A program made the translations under genes and the position numbers. Source: Lachnospiraceae bacterium (lineage in GTDB: Bacteria > Bacillota > Clostridia > Lachnospirales > Lachnospiraceae). From it: a DNA stretch of 62,287 bases. The notes below the pieces were generated by a model that ran no database searches, was not told the DNA's origin, and was given only the letters and a program-made list of their open reading frames with translations. This document shows positions 39,999 through 49,498 of the stretch, one piece after another (position 1 is the stretch's first letter; every line of letters starts with the position of its first letter). Location: NCBI GenBank assembly GCA_009779895.1, contig WRBB01000017.1, forward strand, positions 1 to 62,287. The letters are read 5' to 3'.

Positions 39999-41600
39999 TT
40001 AATTTGAAAATTTCATATCACGTCTACGATATCCAATAAACCCTACCACAAACATAATCACAGCAAGCAAAGAAATCAAAGCCAACTCCAAAATCACCCG
40101 ATTGTCAATTGTATCCGCAGGAATTTTCGGAATATAACCAAAGGGTGTCAGCTTCACCAACCAACCGGGCAGATTCATCAAACCACCAAAATAAATGATA
40201 AAAAGACTATACCCCAAATAGGCCCACACATAACCTGTCGCCTTTGGAATATAAGCAAACAACACCATTGCCAAACCTAACATAAACAATAACGCCGGAA
40301 TATAAAGCATACTTGCTTCTAAAAACCGTTGCAGAGAAATTGGATCTTTCATCACCGGTGTGCTGGATACATAAAAACCCAGTGCCGAGATAACAGGCCC
40401 AACGATACAAGTAAGCAAAGCAATACGAAAATAACCGCCTAACTGTGCTTGCCGCGATGCCGCACGTACCAAAACCCCCTCTGCAAACCCACGTTTTTCT
40501 TGGGAACGTGCTTTTAAAACAAACTGCAATGCCGGTATCGCAACCGCAATGGCTCCAATCAAAATAAACATGGAAATCAATACCATAGGGTCACCATTTG
40601 CCATTTGAGAAAACATTTCATTGCTTTTCATAAAACTTTCAATATCGCCCATCACCGAGCCATAAGCTGCCGCCAATGCAAAAATAACAACCGCCCATAC
40701 AATCATGGAAGTGCGTAGCAAACGAAAGGCCAAGCCACCGGGACTACGCAAATAAGCTGCCGCATCTGCTTTGCCTTTCCTTGCCGGGAAAAGCCCCTCG
40801 CCCAAATCACGAATCATACAAAGAGCAAAGGCCACCACCACCAATACAAGGGTCACCAATAAAGTAACCAGCAAAGGCCACCAAAGATTGTCCACATACA
40901 CCTTTGCCTGCTGTAACAGGCCTAAAATAGATACGTAGGATAGAATGATTTGATTTTGCATATCCCCAACCGCTCTTATAAAATACAAAATGATGAGCAG
41001 CCCCAAAGATAAGGATTGGGCCGTCCTTGGATTTGAAGATAACTGGCAAAATACTGCCGCAACTCCGGCAAAAAACATACCGGCAGTGGCCATGGATAAA
41101 CCAAATAATAAGGACCCTGTCATATCCATGCCTTGATGCCCCATCGCCCCAAGGCAAAGACCCATAAAAAGACCAAATAGTAAATTCTGCCAAAAAACCA
41201 AAGTCAAAGCCGCTGATAGGTTTGACTCCTTTCCCACAGGCAAAGAACGAATCACTTCAATACGCCCCTGCTCTTCATCACGGCGTGTGTGACGCACCAC
41301 GGTAAAAATACTCATAATCCCCATCGTCATCGCCGTCCAAATAAACATCAGCACCGCAAACAAAGAACCTACACTTACGCTGCCATCAGACAGGGAAAAA
41401 GCCGGACCTGTCATCGCCACCATAGCAGGAGTGGATAGGGTCTGCGCCATAGTCAAACGCTCTTGTGCCGTTGGGTACATCCCCTCAATCCCGGCACCAA
41501 AGCCCACTACCACCGACATGATACCAATAAACCAAAAGAGAATATTCCACCTATCCCGACGAAGCATAAAACGAAGTAATGTTAAATTGTTTTGAAACAT
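39999..41600 (-). CDS. ABC exporter permease (tetronasin-resistance-like, ABC-2 type)
   Basis: The 533-residue membrane protein has about 12 helices. These form two six-helix halves separated by a cytoplasmic loop (PARKGKADAAAYLRSPGG). The first half has VRHTRRDEEQGRIEVIRSLPVGK and the second has LKARSQEKRGFAEGVLVRAAS, the paired cytoplasmic coupling regions of this family. It should pair with the ATPase encoded four bases upstream. Relatives export polyether antibiotics or other hydrophobic compounds, but substrates are mostly unknown. The frame ends before the hairpin shared with the convergent small gene. Confidence 0.87.
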   Translation of the reverse strand: MFQNNLTLLRFMLRRDRWNILFWFIGIMSVVVGFGAGIEGMYPTAQERLTMAQTLSTPAMVAMTGPAFSLSDGSVSVGSLFAVLMFIWTAMTMGIMSIFTVVRHTRRDEEQGRIEVIRSLPVGKESNLSAALTLVFWQNLLFGLFMGLCLGAMGHQGMDMTGSLLFGLSMATAGMFFAGVAAVFCQLSSNPRTAQSLSLGLLIILYFIRAVGDMQNQIILSYVSILGLLQQAKVYVDNLWWPLLVTLLVTLVLVVVAFALCMIRDLGEGLFPARKGKADAAAYLRSPGGLAFRLLRTSMIVWAVVIFALAAAYGSVMGDIESFMKSNEMFSQMANGDPMVLISMFILIGAIAVAIPALQFVLKARSQEKRGFAEGVLVRAASRQAQLGGYFRIALLTCIVGPVISALGFYVSSTPVMKDPISLQRFLEASMLYIPALLFMLGLAMVLFAYIPKATGYVWAYLGYSLFIIYFGGLMNLPGWLVKLTPFGYIPKIPADTIDNRVILELALISLLAVIMFVVGFIGYRRRDMKFSN

Positions 41601-41604
41601 CCTT

Positions 41605-42495
41605 TCACCCCCTCGAATCTTTATAGTGACTCATAAATAATTCTTCCAAGGTTGGTGGTGAACACTCTAGCTTTGCAACGCCAAAGTCCGTCAACATACG
41701 CAGTACATCATTCATCGCCTTGGTTTCAACAGCAAAAACAGCTCCCTTGCTTGTAATTCTCATGTCATGAATGCCGGGCATCTTTTCCAACCCCTCCAAA
41801 GACCTTTTGGTTTCTACATGGATGCTTGTACGGGTTAAATGCCGCAAGTCCGTCATGGTACCCGTTTCAATCACTTGCCCGTCTTTGATGATGCTTACTT
41901 TGTCGCACAAGCGCTCTACCTCCTGCAAAATATGACTGGAAAGTAACACCGCTTTTCCCTCTTTTTTTACTTCTTCTACACATTCCTGAAAAATCCGCTC
42001 CATCAAAGGATCAAAACCGGAAGTAGGCTCATCCAAAATATAGAAATCCGCATCTGAAGAAAACGCTGCAATCAAAGCAACCTTTTGCCGATTTCCTTTT
42101 GAATAAGTACGACACTTTTTTGTAGGATCCAAATCAAAACTTTTAATCAACTCTTCCTTGCGGCTTTTATTGCCACTTTTGCGCAAACGCACAAAAAAAT
42201 CAATCACCTCTCCACCGGTTAAACCTGACCACAAATTCACATCACCGGGTACATAAGCAATGCGCTTATGGATTTCCACCGCCTCTTTCCAAGCATCCTT
42301 TCCAAACACTTTTGCTTCACCGCTACTGGCTTTGATGATGCCCAAAATCGTCCGGATTGTCGTTGTTTTTCCTGCTCCGTTTGGCCCGATGAATCCATAA
42401 ATCTCACCAGCGTTCACAGTCAAATCCACTCCTTTTAACGCTTGAAATTTGCCATACTTCTTTGTCAATTTACACACTTCTAGTATTGCACTCAT
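41605..42495 (-). CDS. ABC exporter ATPase
   Basis: The start at 42495 (MSAILEVCKLTKKYGKF) has AAAGGAGGCTGAAT upstream. The 296-residue protein has Walker A GPNGAGKTTT, signature YSKGNRQKVALIAAF (a permitted variant of LSGGQ), Walker B YILDEPTSGFDPLM and H-loop LLSSHIL. The C-terminal 80 residues form the extra domain common to drug-export ATPases of the CcmA type. It pairs with the permease at 39999-41600. No regulator gene is attached, unlike many drug exporters. Function in drug resistance is inferred from the family. Confidence 0.9.
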   Translation of the reverse strand: MSAILEVCKLTKKYGKFQALKGVDLTVNAGEIYGFIGPNGAGKTTTIRTILGIIKASSGEAKVFGKDAWKEAVEIHKRIAYVPGDVNLWSGLTGGEVIDFFVRLRKSGNKSRKEELIKSFDLDPTKKCRTYSKGNRQKVALIAAFSSDADFYILDEPTSGFDPLMERIFQECVEEVKKEGKAVLLSSHILQEVERLCDKVSIIKDGQVIETGTMTDLRHLTRTSIHVETKRSLEGLEKMPGIHDMRITSKGAVFAVETKAMNDVLRMLTDFGVAKLECSPPTLEELFMSHYKDSRG

Positions 42496-42613
42496 ATTCA
42501 GCCTCCTTTGGATCACATTCTTATTCTATTAGTATACCATAGAAGCCCATACCTTTAAAGTCAAAGCTATTGTATATTTATTATTTCTTTATTAATATTT
42601 TGAAATTATTCTG

Positions 42614-42642
42614 TTGATTTTTGAAAAACTAAGCTATATAAT
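42614..42642 (+). promoter_or_regulatory. Promoter of desulfoferrodoxin
   Basis: TTGATT (42614-42619) and TATAAT (42637-42642) are spaced by 17 bp, about 70 bp before the ATG. Just after the -10, TACAG ... CTGTA (from 42649 to 42666) forms an interrupted dyad around the likely transcription start and could be an operator for an oxidative-stress repressor, which is inference. Confidence 0.65.
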
Positions 42643-42715
42643 ATATCTACAGGCTATTGTCTGTAAATTATTTTTTATGAATTCAATATCTGTTATTCTA
42701 AAAGGAGGAACTAAC

Positions 42716-43096
42716 ATGAAATATGATCGTAGCTTTTTAAAATGTAACATTTGTGGAAATATGATTGCAATGGTTGATACAAAAGGCGGAGAAGTATGTT
42801 GTTGTCAACAACCTATGGTAAAGCTGGCACCTAATACCGTAGATGCTGCCACAGAGAAACATGTGCCCGTTGTGAGCAGAGACGGTAACACCGTCACCGT
42901 TACCGTAGGATCCGTGCCGCATCCTATGACAGAAGAACATCACATCGCTTGGATTTGTGCCGCACAAGCAGGACAAACCACCAGAGTTCAACTAGATGTA
43001 ACGGGTGAGCCTACGGCAACTTTTACAATTGCAGACGGAGATGTTACGGTTTATGAATATTGTAACCTACACGGATTGTGGGCTGTGGATGTTTAA
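42716..43096 (+). CDS. dfx: Desulfoferrodoxin (superoxide reductase)
   Basis: The start at 42716 (MKYDRSFLKCNICGNM) follows AAAGGAGGAACTAAC. The 126-residue protein is a two-iron desulfoferrodoxin. Center I ligands lie in KCNICG and GEVCCCQ (C-x2-C and adjacent Cys). Center II ligands are the His in SVPHPMTEEHHIAWI plus Cys and His in EYCNLHGLWAVDV. It reduces superoxide to peroxide with electrons from rubredoxin, protecting an anaerobe from air. It is transcribed alone and is followed by a strong bidirectional terminator. Its presence supports an obligately anaerobic host. Confidence 0.95.
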   Translation: MKYDRSFLKCNICGNMIAMVDTKGGEVCCCQQPMVKLAPNTVDAATEKHVPVVSRDGNTVTVTVGSVPHPMTEEHHIAWICAAQAGQTTRVQLDVTGEPTATFTIADGDVTVYEYCNLHGLWAVDV

Positions 43097-43104
43097 ATTT
43101 GTAC

Positions 43105-43148
43105 AAAGAGTGAGGCTATTCGAAAATAAAATAGCCCCACTCTTTTTT
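43105..43148. terminator. Bidirectional terminator
   Basis: AAAGAGTGAGGCTATT (43105-43120) and AATAGCCCCACTCTTT (43130-43145) pair over 16 positions with one A-C mismatch. T-rich ends follow on both strands (TTTTTT on +, TTTGTAC on minus). It serves desulfoferrodoxin and the convergent dhaL-headed end of the sugar operon, whose stop codon falls in it. Confidence 0.85.
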
Positions 43149-43791
43149 AGTACATACCTTTACTCTCTACATATTCCCGCATAGAACGAAAGATAATCCA
43201 CACGGAAGTTGCTCCGGCATCTTGATAACCGATGGCTCGCTCCATCAAAGACTTGGCTCTGCCAAACTTAGCAATATAAGATTTGGTTTTTTCTAAACCT
43301 TCTGCCGCTGCTGCTTCCGCACATTTTAACATGGGCAGCATCCCTTCAAAGCAATGCTTTTCCATAGCCGTAACTGCCGGTGCCAAAGCATCTACCATGG
43401 TTTTATCTCCCATTTTTGCTTTGCCTCGTTCCTGAATTGCAACGAGGCTTTTGTGCATCATCATCGCAAGATCTTCCGCTGAAAGTGCTTCTTTTTTTTC
43501 AGCTCCTTTTGCACCTGCTAAAAACAGACTGCCAAATATAACCCCGGAAGCACCACCCATTGACATAAGCATGGCTTTTCCGGTTATTTCAAACACTTCG
43601 TAAACGCCGGAAAATTCCGTTGTTTTTAAAAGCTTATCCTTTGCTTTTTGCAAACCACCGGCCATCCCAATCCCATGATCTCCATCACCGATTTTACTAT
43701 CTATCTCCGTCAATTCCGGTTTTGCCGCTATAATCTGATCTGCCACAAAAATTAGCATTTCTTTTGCTTGCTCTATCTTTAATTTTTCCAC
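43147..43791 (-). CDS. DhaL-type ADP-binding subunit of a dihydroxyacetone (ketose) kinase
   Basis: The start is GTG at 43791, with AGGAGGGG upstream lying inside the end of the dhaK gene; this gives 214 residues, the normal DhaL length. The nucleotide-binding loop has EIDSKIGDGDHGIGMAGG, with the Asp trio that holds two Mg ions, and the lid region has SMGGASGVIFGSLF and KMGDKTMVDALAPAV. It provides the phosphoryl-transfer half for DhaK. No PTS-type DhaM is in the window, so it may use ATP. The pair closes a polyol or ketose uptake operon. Confidence 0.88.
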   Translation of the reverse strand: MEKLKIEQAKEMLIFVADQIIAAKPELTEIDSKIGDGDHGIGMAGGLQKAKDKLLKTTEFSGVYEVFEITGKAMLMSMGGASGVIFGSLFLAGAKGAEKKEALSAEDLAMMMHKSLVAIQERGKAKMGDKTMVDALAPAVTAMEKHCFEGMLPMLKCAEAAAAEGLEKTKSYIAKFGRAKSLMERAIGYQDAGATSVWIIFRSMREYVESKGMY

Positions 43792-43792
43792 C

Positions 43793-44794
43793 CTATTTCC
43801 CCTCCTTGGCATAATAAGGGCAATAGCATGGTGCATCATAATACTGCTTTAATTCATCATCCAACTTTAAAATACTGATAGAAAATCCACCCATCTCCAT
43901 GCAAGTGCAATAACTATTGATATCCGCATCATAGACTTTAACACCTATACCGGAAAGTATCTGCTGTACTTTGCGATATACGATACTCATCTCAAGAATA
44001 GTTGTGGAACCCAATCCATTCATCAGTACGCATACTTCATCCCCTGTTTTTAAATCCAATTCTGACAACAATTTTTCCATCATAACAGATGCTAATTCAT
44101 CTGCCGGTTTCATCGTCGTTCGCTGAATGCCCGGCTCACCATGAAGGCCCATGCCATATTCTATTTCATTTTCGCCCAATTCAAATGTCGGCTGATCCAC
44201 ACCCGGGATTTGACCCGGAGAAGTCGCCAAACCAATGCTTAAAACATGATCTCTCGCCTTTTCCGTGATACGAAGTACTTCCTGTAAGTCATGACCGGCA
44301 TCACAGGCAGCTCCGGCAATTTTTACGACAAAAACATCACCGGCAATTCCTCTTCGATCTTCCATACGTTCCATTGGAGCGGAAGCACAATCATCCCAAA
44401 CCCTTACATGGGCTGTTTGAATGCCGCCATCATTTAATAATTCTTCACCCATATCGAAGTTTAAATTGTCTCCTGCATAATTTCCATATACAAACAAAAT
44501 ACCCTTACCTTGGCTCACTGCCTCTGCCGTTTGATAAACGGTACCCGGATCCGGTGAAGCAAACACATTTCCACATGCCGCTGCATCTGCCAAACCCTTT
44601 CCAACAAAACCGGAAAAAATCGGTTCGTGCCCACTACCACCGCCAATCACCAAAGCAACCTTATCTTTGCGACTATTTTTACTGATCACACCATTTACTT
44701 CCGGATGTTTTGTATAATAATTATGGTAAGCTAAAATAAAACCTTCCATCATTTCAGGTATTACAAAATCAGCATGATTGATTATTTTTTTCAT
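43793..44794 (-). CDS. DhaK-type substrate-binding subunit of a dihydroxyacetone (ketose) kinase
   Basis: The start at 44794 (MKKIINHADFVIPEMMEG) has GAGGT seven bases upstream. The 333-residue protein has the DhaK motifs KVALVIGGGSGHEPIFSGFV, GKGILFVYGNYAGDNLNFDM and the substrate His in GMGLHGEPGIQR, which binds the ketone as a hemiaminal. It gives the kinase its specificity for dihydroxyacetone or, in several relatives, erythrulose and other short ketoses. DhaL follows directly. The neighbouring polyol dehydrogenase suggests that its substrate is the ketose made by that enzyme. Confidence 0.9.
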   Translation of the reverse strand: MKKIINHADFVIPEMMEGFILAYHNYYTKHPEVNGVISKNSRKDKVALVIGGGSGHEPIFSGFVGKGLADAAACGNVFASPDPGTVYQTAEAVSQGKGILFVYGNYAGDNLNFDMGEELLNDGGIQTAHVRVWDDCASAPMERMEDRRGIAGDVFVVKIAGAACDAGHDLQEVLRITEKARDHVLSIGLATSPGQIPGVDQPTFELGENEIEYGMGLHGEPGIQRTTMKPADELASVMMEKLLSELDLKTGDEVCVLMNGLGSTTILEMSIVYRKVQQILSGIGVKVYDADINSYCTCMEMGGFSISILKLDDELKQYYDAPCYCPYYAKEGK

Positions 44795-44817
44795 CACAAT
44801 ACCTCTTTTTTTCATAA

Positions 44818-44843
44818 GATAAGGGGAGTTTCCTCCCCTTATC
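44818..44843 (-). other. Intercistronic hairpin between dehydrogenase and dhaK
   Basis: GATAAGGGGAG (44818-44828) and CTCCCCTTATC (44833-44843) form a perfect 11-bp stem with a 4-nt loop. No T-run follows on the minus strand, so it is more likely a message-processing or stabilising element than a terminator. Confidence 0.6.
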
Positions 44844-44845
44844 CA

Positions 44846-45889
44846 TTACATTTTGATAACCGCCTTAATCACATCATCTTTATTATTTATATTATATGCA
44901 ATGGCTTTGCTAATCTCATCTAAAGAAAATTCATGGGAAACAATGGAAGATAAATCCATCTTACCTTGGCTCACCAACTTAATCGCCATTGGATATAGAT
45001 TACGATATCTAAAAATAGTTTTTAAGGTTCCTTCTTTTTCACTTAAACTGCCCAAATCAACTTTCACTTCCGGATCTGAACACATACCAATAATTGTAAC
45101 AACACCGGCATTTCCAACCAATTTTGCAGATTGTAAGGTGGTAAACTCTGTACCTGCTGTCTCAAAAACATGATCTGTGCCGCCCCTTGACAACGTCTGA
45201 ATGATATCTGTCACATTTTCTTTTTTACCATCAAATACTTGTAATGCGCCTACCTCTTTGGCTTTTTCCAGTCGTTTTGGAATCACATCTACCGCATAAA
45301 TTTCATCAACACCGGCAGCTTTTAATGCCATAATGGTCACCAATCCAATGCAACCACATCCTAACACAACCGCACTTTGCCCCACCTTGACATCTGCCAA
45401 ATCCAAGGCATGTAACCCTACAGCCAAAGGTTCCATTAAGGCACCCTCTAAAGTAGATACATGATCCGGCAATTTATAACACATATTGGCCGGATGGGCA
45501 CAATACTCAGAAAACACACCGGCACGCTCCTTTGGAATTGCCATAAAAGACATACGCTTACAAAGGTTATAAGTACCTTTCTTACATGTTTCACAAACAC
45601 CACAGGGGACACCCGGCTCCAACGCAACTCTATCACCTACCGCAAAACCTGTTACGCCGCTGCCTATCTCCGCTACAACGCCACCCGGCTCATGTCCCAG
45701 TACCAAGGGTTCTTCGGCTACCCAATTGCCTAATCTGCCGTCTTCATAAAAATGCAAATCTGAACCGCAGATTCCCACATATTCCAATCGAATCAATAAC
45801 TCATCGGCGTTTAACTGTGGAATGTCTCTTTCTACCAGTACTATTTGCCGTGCTTTTGGCATTTCTGCAACTTTCATCTTACCTTTCAT
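44846..45889 (-). CDS. Zinc-dependent polyol dehydrogenase (sorbitol/xylitol dehydrogenase family)
   Basis: This 347-residue medium-chain dehydrogenase has the catalytic zinc site YVGICGSDLHFYEDG plus LGHEPGGVVAEIG. The structural zinc lobe is CGVCETCKKGTYNLC, and the NAD-binding VVLGCGCIGLVTIMALKAAG is present. The S-D-x-H-F-Y/E pattern and the late Tyr-rich substrate region fit polyol dehydrogenases. It should oxidise an imported sugar alcohol to a ketose with NAD. It lies between the binding-protein gene (27 bp) and dhaK, so the operon probably imports, oxidises and phosphorylates one compound. Specificity cannot be read. Confidence 0.9.
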   Translation of the reverse strand: MKGKMKVAEMPKARQIVLVERDIPQLNADELLIRLEYVGICGSDLHFYEDGRLGNWVAEEPLVLGHEPGGVVAEIGSGVTGFAVGDRVALEPGVPCGVCETCKKGTYNLCKRMSFMAIPKERAGVFSEYCAHPANMCYKLPDHVSTLEGALMEPLAVGLHALDLADVKVGQSAVVLGCGCIGLVTIMALKAAGVDEIYAVDVIPKRLEKAKEVGALQVFDGKKENVTDIIQTLSRGGTDHVFETAGTEFTTLQSAKLVGNAGVVTIIGMCSDPEVKVDLGSLSEKEGTLKTIFRYRNLYPMAIKLVSQGKMDLSSIVSHEFSLDEISKAIAYNINNKDDVIKAVIKM

Positions 45890-45916
45890 AAACCCTTCTC
45901 CTCATTATTTTTGAAA

Positions 45917-46903
45917 TTATTGCCCGTAGATATCACTTAATACTTGTTCTACATTATCCCTGGTTACCAGTGGCATATCAATATAATTCAATGCTTCTTC
46001 CGGTGGGTTACCCATCAATACGTCATAGCACAATTGAACACTCAAACTCCCCAATTTGTAAGCATCTTGTAAAACCGTTGCCAACAAAGTACCATCTAAT
46101 ACTGCATTGCAACCATCTAAAATCGCATCTACACCGGTAACTACAATATCACCAATCAAACCGGCTGCTTCTAAGGCCTGAATTGCACCCAAAGCCATTT
46201 CATCATTATGGGCAACGATTGCATCAATCTCACCACGGAAAGCCTCTAGCCAATTTTCTGTCAAAGCCAACGCTTCTGCGCGACTCCAATTCGCTGTTTG
46301 ATGTGCCAACACATTGATGCCGGGATTTTCTGCCAACGCTTTTTGGTTCCCTTCCATTCTTTGAATCTGAGCAGATTGGCCAATTGGACCCTCTAAAATA
46401 AGAACATTTCCGTCTCCGCCAATTGCATCAATCGCTGCTTGCATCTGTAATTGACCCGCCAATACATCATCCGGACCCACGTAATAATAATGACGATCTG
46501 TATTAATCAGCATATTCACCCCAACCAATGGAATTCCTGCTTCTTCCGCCATATCAAGAGCCGGAACAATTGCATCTGAATCTACCGCAGCCACCAATAA
46601 CACATCTACTTCTTGTGCAATTAGATTCTCAATTTGTGTGATTTGTTGCTGTGCATTGTTATTTGCATCCAACAAAATCAAATCCATACCCAACTCGTCT
46701 GCACGAGACTCAATGCCATTTACCATCAAAGTAACAAACTCTGTCATGTAATATACCGTCGCTCCAATGGTAAAACCATCACCGGAACCACCATTTTCAG
46801 CCCCTGCACCGTTGCCGCCGCCGGAACCACCATTACCACATGCTGCCAAAACCAACGCTACCATACATACCACTACTACTGCCGATAATACCTTTTTCTT
46901 CAT
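45917..46903 (-). CDS. Ribose-type sugar-binding lipoprotein (ABC importer)
   Basis: The start at 46903 (MKKKVLSAVVVVCMVALVL) follows AAAAGGAGAAG. A lipobox LVLAACGN places the lipidated Cys near 22, followed by a Gly-rich linker. The mature part is a class I periplasmic-binding protein of the RbsB/DUF4198-free type. It has TIGATVYYMTEFVTLMVNGI, LDANNNAQQQITQIENLIAQ, VGVNMLINTDRHYYYVGPDD and VAHNDEMALGAIQAL. It delivers a sugar or polyol to the RbsC-like permease encoded upstream. The stop lies just before the dehydrogenase gene. Confidence 0.92.
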   Translation of the reverse strand: MKKKVLSAVVVVCMVALVLAACGNGGSGGGNGAGAENGGSGDGFTIGATVYYMTEFVTLMVNGIESRADELGMDLILLDANNNAQQQITQIENLIAQEVDVLLVAAVDSDAIVPALDMAEEAGIPLVGVNMLINTDRHYYYVGPDDVLAGQLQMQAAIDAIGGDGNVLILEGPIGQSAQIQRMEGNQKALAENPGINVLAHQTANWSRAEALALTENWLEAFRGEIDAIVAHNDEMALGAIQALEAAGLIGDIVVTGVDAILDGCNAVLDGTLLATVLQDAYKLGSLSVQLCYDVLMGNPPEEALNYIDMPLVTRDNVEQVLSDIYGQ

Positions 46904-46925
46904 ACTTTTCTTCTCCTTTTCATTT

Positions 46926-47882
46926 TTACATTTTCTTATTTCTCTTGGCATCGATTAAAATCGCTCCCAAAATAATCAAACCTTTCACAATTTTCTGGTA
47001 AAAGGAAGAAACATTCAGCAGATCCAGACCATTGCTTACAATTCCCAGCAATAACGCACCTAATAATGTTCCCCACAACTTTCCTCTTCCACCGGATAAT
47101 CTTGCACCACCAATGACTGTTGCAGCTATCGCATCTAATTCATAACCATCACCGGCTGTCGGAAGCCCGGCAGAAACGCGAGCCGTCCATATAACCGCCG
47201 CAACACCACAAGCAAATCCACTGAGCACATACACAAATAATTTGACGCGTTTTACCGGAATGCCCGAAACCAATGCTGCGTTTTCATTTCCGCCAATTGC
47301 ATAAATATATTTTCCTAATTTTAAATTATTTAGGATAATCGTACCCAAAATGAAAATAACAATTAATATCCATGCCGGATTGGGAATCCCAATGATGCTA
47401 CCTCTACTTATTTCTAGATATTCACCGGGCAAATTTGAAATCGGCCTACCATCACTAAACACAAAGGTTAAACCACGGCCAATCGTCATCATTGCTAAGG
47501 TTACAACAAAGGGAGCTGCATTCCAATATGATATAAAATAACCATTTAAGGCCCCCATAATACAGGCTACCAAAATAGCAATGAGCACAATTACAATAAT
47601 AGGCAAGTAGGTATCTCGCAACAAACCGGCTATAATAATTCCTGAAAATGCCAAAATCGAACCCACTGACAAATCAATTCCACCCGTTAGTACCACAAGG
47701 GTCATCCCAATCGCCAGTATTCCGTTGATTGAAATTTGCCGCAACAGATTAATCAAGTTTGTACCGGTCAAAAATGCACTGGTACTAAATGTCATAATCA
47801 AAGCAATCCCTAAAATAATTAATATCAGTGAGTACTTACTTAACAACTGATTTACTTGTTTTTTACCCAAAGAAGTTTTCAC
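46926..47882 (-). CDS. Ribose-type ABC importer permease
   Basis: The start is GTG at 47882 with GGGAGGG upstream. The 318-residue protein has about nine helices and the RbsC signatures NILRQISINGILAIGMTLV-like (seen as LINLLRQISINGILAIGMTL), GGIDLSVGSILAFSGI and DAIAATVIGGARLSGGRGKLWGT-type EAA region. It forms a homodimeric channel with the RbsA-like ATPase. Sixteen bases separate it from that gene, and its stop is followed after 22 bp by the binding-protein ATG. Confidence 0.93.
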   Translation of the reverse strand: MKTSLGKKQVNQLLSKYSLILIILGIALIMTFSTSAFLTGTNLINLLRQISINGILAIGMTLVVLTGGIDLSVGSILAFSGIIIAGLLRDTYLPIIVIVLIAILVACIMGALNGYFISYWNAAPFVVTLAMMTIGRGLTFVFSDGRPISNLPGEYLEISRGSIIGIPNPAWILIVIFILGTIILNNLKLGKYIYAIGGNENAALVSGIPVKRVKLFVYVLSGFACGVAAVIWTARVSAGLPTAGDGYELDAIAATVIGGARLSGGRGKLWGTLLGALLLGIVSNGLDLLNVSSFYQKIVKGLIILGAILIDAKRNKKM

Positions 47883-47897
47883 TAGATTTCCCTCCCT

Positions 47898-49400
47898 TTA
47901 TACGTTTTTACCGGCAAAGGAAAGAATTTTTTCCTGTGTTGCCTCTTTTCCATTTAATTCTCCACTTATCTTTCCACCAGACAAAACAATAATTCGATCA
48001 CACATACCCAATATTTCCGGCATTTCCGAAGAAATAAATATAATACTTTTTCCTTGCTCTGCCAAAGCCGTAATTAACTTATATATCTCTGTTTTCGCCC
48101 CAACATCAATACCTCTTGTAGGCTCATCAAAAATAATGATTTCCGGGTTTTGCATCAGCCATTTTGCCAGTACAATTTTTTGCTGATTTCCACCACTTAA
48201 CTCTCCTGCTTCTTTCTCCATCGTTGGTGTTTTGATTGCCAAACGTTCTTTAAAATTCAAGCTCAACTCCGCTGCCTTTTTCTTTTTAATGAAACCGATT
48301 CGATTCATCAAATCATGCAAGGAGGCCAAAATCATATTATCTCTTACCCCCATTTCCAGCACCAAACCATTGCCTTTTCTATCTTCTGTTACATAACCCA
48401 AACCATTGGCAATCATCTTGTTTGGTGTAGGTTTTTTCACAATTCTATTATGAATAGAAATCTTACCTGCATTTAACTTTGTAATACCAAATACTGCATT
48501 CATCAATTCTGTTCGACCCGCGCCCATCAATCCGGCAATGCCCAAAATTTCACCACGCCGCAGTGAAAAACTAACATCTTCAAAAAAACCCGCTTGGCTT
48601 GCATTTTCCAGTTGAAATACTTCATCGGTGATGGTATTTTCCCGCTTCGGATAAATTTGTGACAAATCCCGATCTACCATGTACTTGATTAATTCTTTCT
48701 CCGTAATACTGTCCGCATCATAGGTCCCAATATAACTTCCATCCCGAAACACGGTTATTTCATCCGCAATCTGAAAAATTTCTTTCATTTTGTGACTAAT
48801 ATACACGATACATCTATTCTCGTCCTTTAATTGGCGAATGATTTGAAACAGTTTTTCCACTTCCTTATCTGTAATGGCAGCCGTTGGTTCGTCCATAATG
48901 ATAATTTCCGAATGATAAGATAGGGCTTTGGCAATCTCTACCATCTGCATTTGAGAAACCGATAGGTTTTTCATCCGGGTCGTTGGTGGTATTTCTAAAC
49001 CTACCCGGGCAAGCAATTCTTCTGCGCTTTTATTCATTTTTTTTTCGTCCAACAAACGGCTTTTTCCCAGCGTGATTTCTTTCCCTAAAAATAAATTCTC
49101 TGTTATTGTCATCTCTAAAACAGGACTTAACTCTTGATGTATCATGGCAATTCCACGATGCAATGCCTGTCTTGGTGTCTGAAATTTTACCTCTTCCCCA
49201 TGCAATAACATTTTACCACTATCCGCTTTGTATATACCTGCAATGATTTTCATCAGCGTGGATTTACCGGCTCCGTTCTCTCCCATCACCACATGTACTT
49301 TACCCGGCAACAAACGAAAGTTTATCTCTTTAAGCGCATGGACACCGGGAAAACTTTTCGAAACATTTTGCATCTCTAATACCCATTTATCTTTTTCCAT
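47898..49400 (-). CDS. Ribose-type ABC importer ATPase (two cassettes)
   Basis: The start at 49400 (MEKDKWVLEMQNVSKSF) is favoured over 49409 because AGGGTGG lies five bases before it. Both cassettes are visible. The first has Walker A GENGAGKST, signature LSVSQMQMVEIAKAL and Walker B IIIMDEPTAAITD. The second has the degenerate Walker A GLMGAGRTE usual for the family, signature LSGGNQQKIVLAKWL and Walker B IIFDEPTRGIDVG. It is the first gene of the operon and faces a divergent two-component system across 208 bp. The degenerate paralogue at 52305-53699 is best compared with this protein. Confidence 0.93.
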   Translation of the reverse strand: MEKDKWVLEMQNVSKSFPGVHALKEINFRLLPGKVHVVMGENGAGKSTLMKIIAGIYKADSGKMLLHGEEVKFQTPRQALHRGIAMIHQELSPVLEMTITENLFLGKEITLGKSRLLDEKKMNKSAEELLARVGLEIPPTTRMKNLSVSQMQMVEIAKALSYHSEIIIMDEPTAAITDKEVEKLFQIIRQLKDENRCIVYISHKMKEIFQIADEITVFRDGSYIGTYDADSITEKELIKYMVDRDLSQIYPKRENTITDEVFQLENASQAGFFEDVSFSLRRGEILGIAGLMGAGRTELMNAVFGITKLNAGKISIHNRIVKKPTPNKMIANGLGYVTEDRKGNGLVLEMGVRDNMILASLHDLMNRIGFIKKKKAAELSLNFKERLAIKTPTMEKEAGELSGGNQQKIVLAKWLMQNPEIIIFDEPTRGIDVGAKTEIYKLITALAEQGKSIIFISSEMPEILGMCDRIIVLSGGKISGELNGKEATQEKILSFAGKNV

Positions 49401-49498
49401 ATCATCCACCCTTATTTCATTTGTTTTGTTTTTTCTTAGAATTGATAGTATAGCTTTTTTCCCGCCTTAACAACCATCATTTTTATGAAAACGTGTCT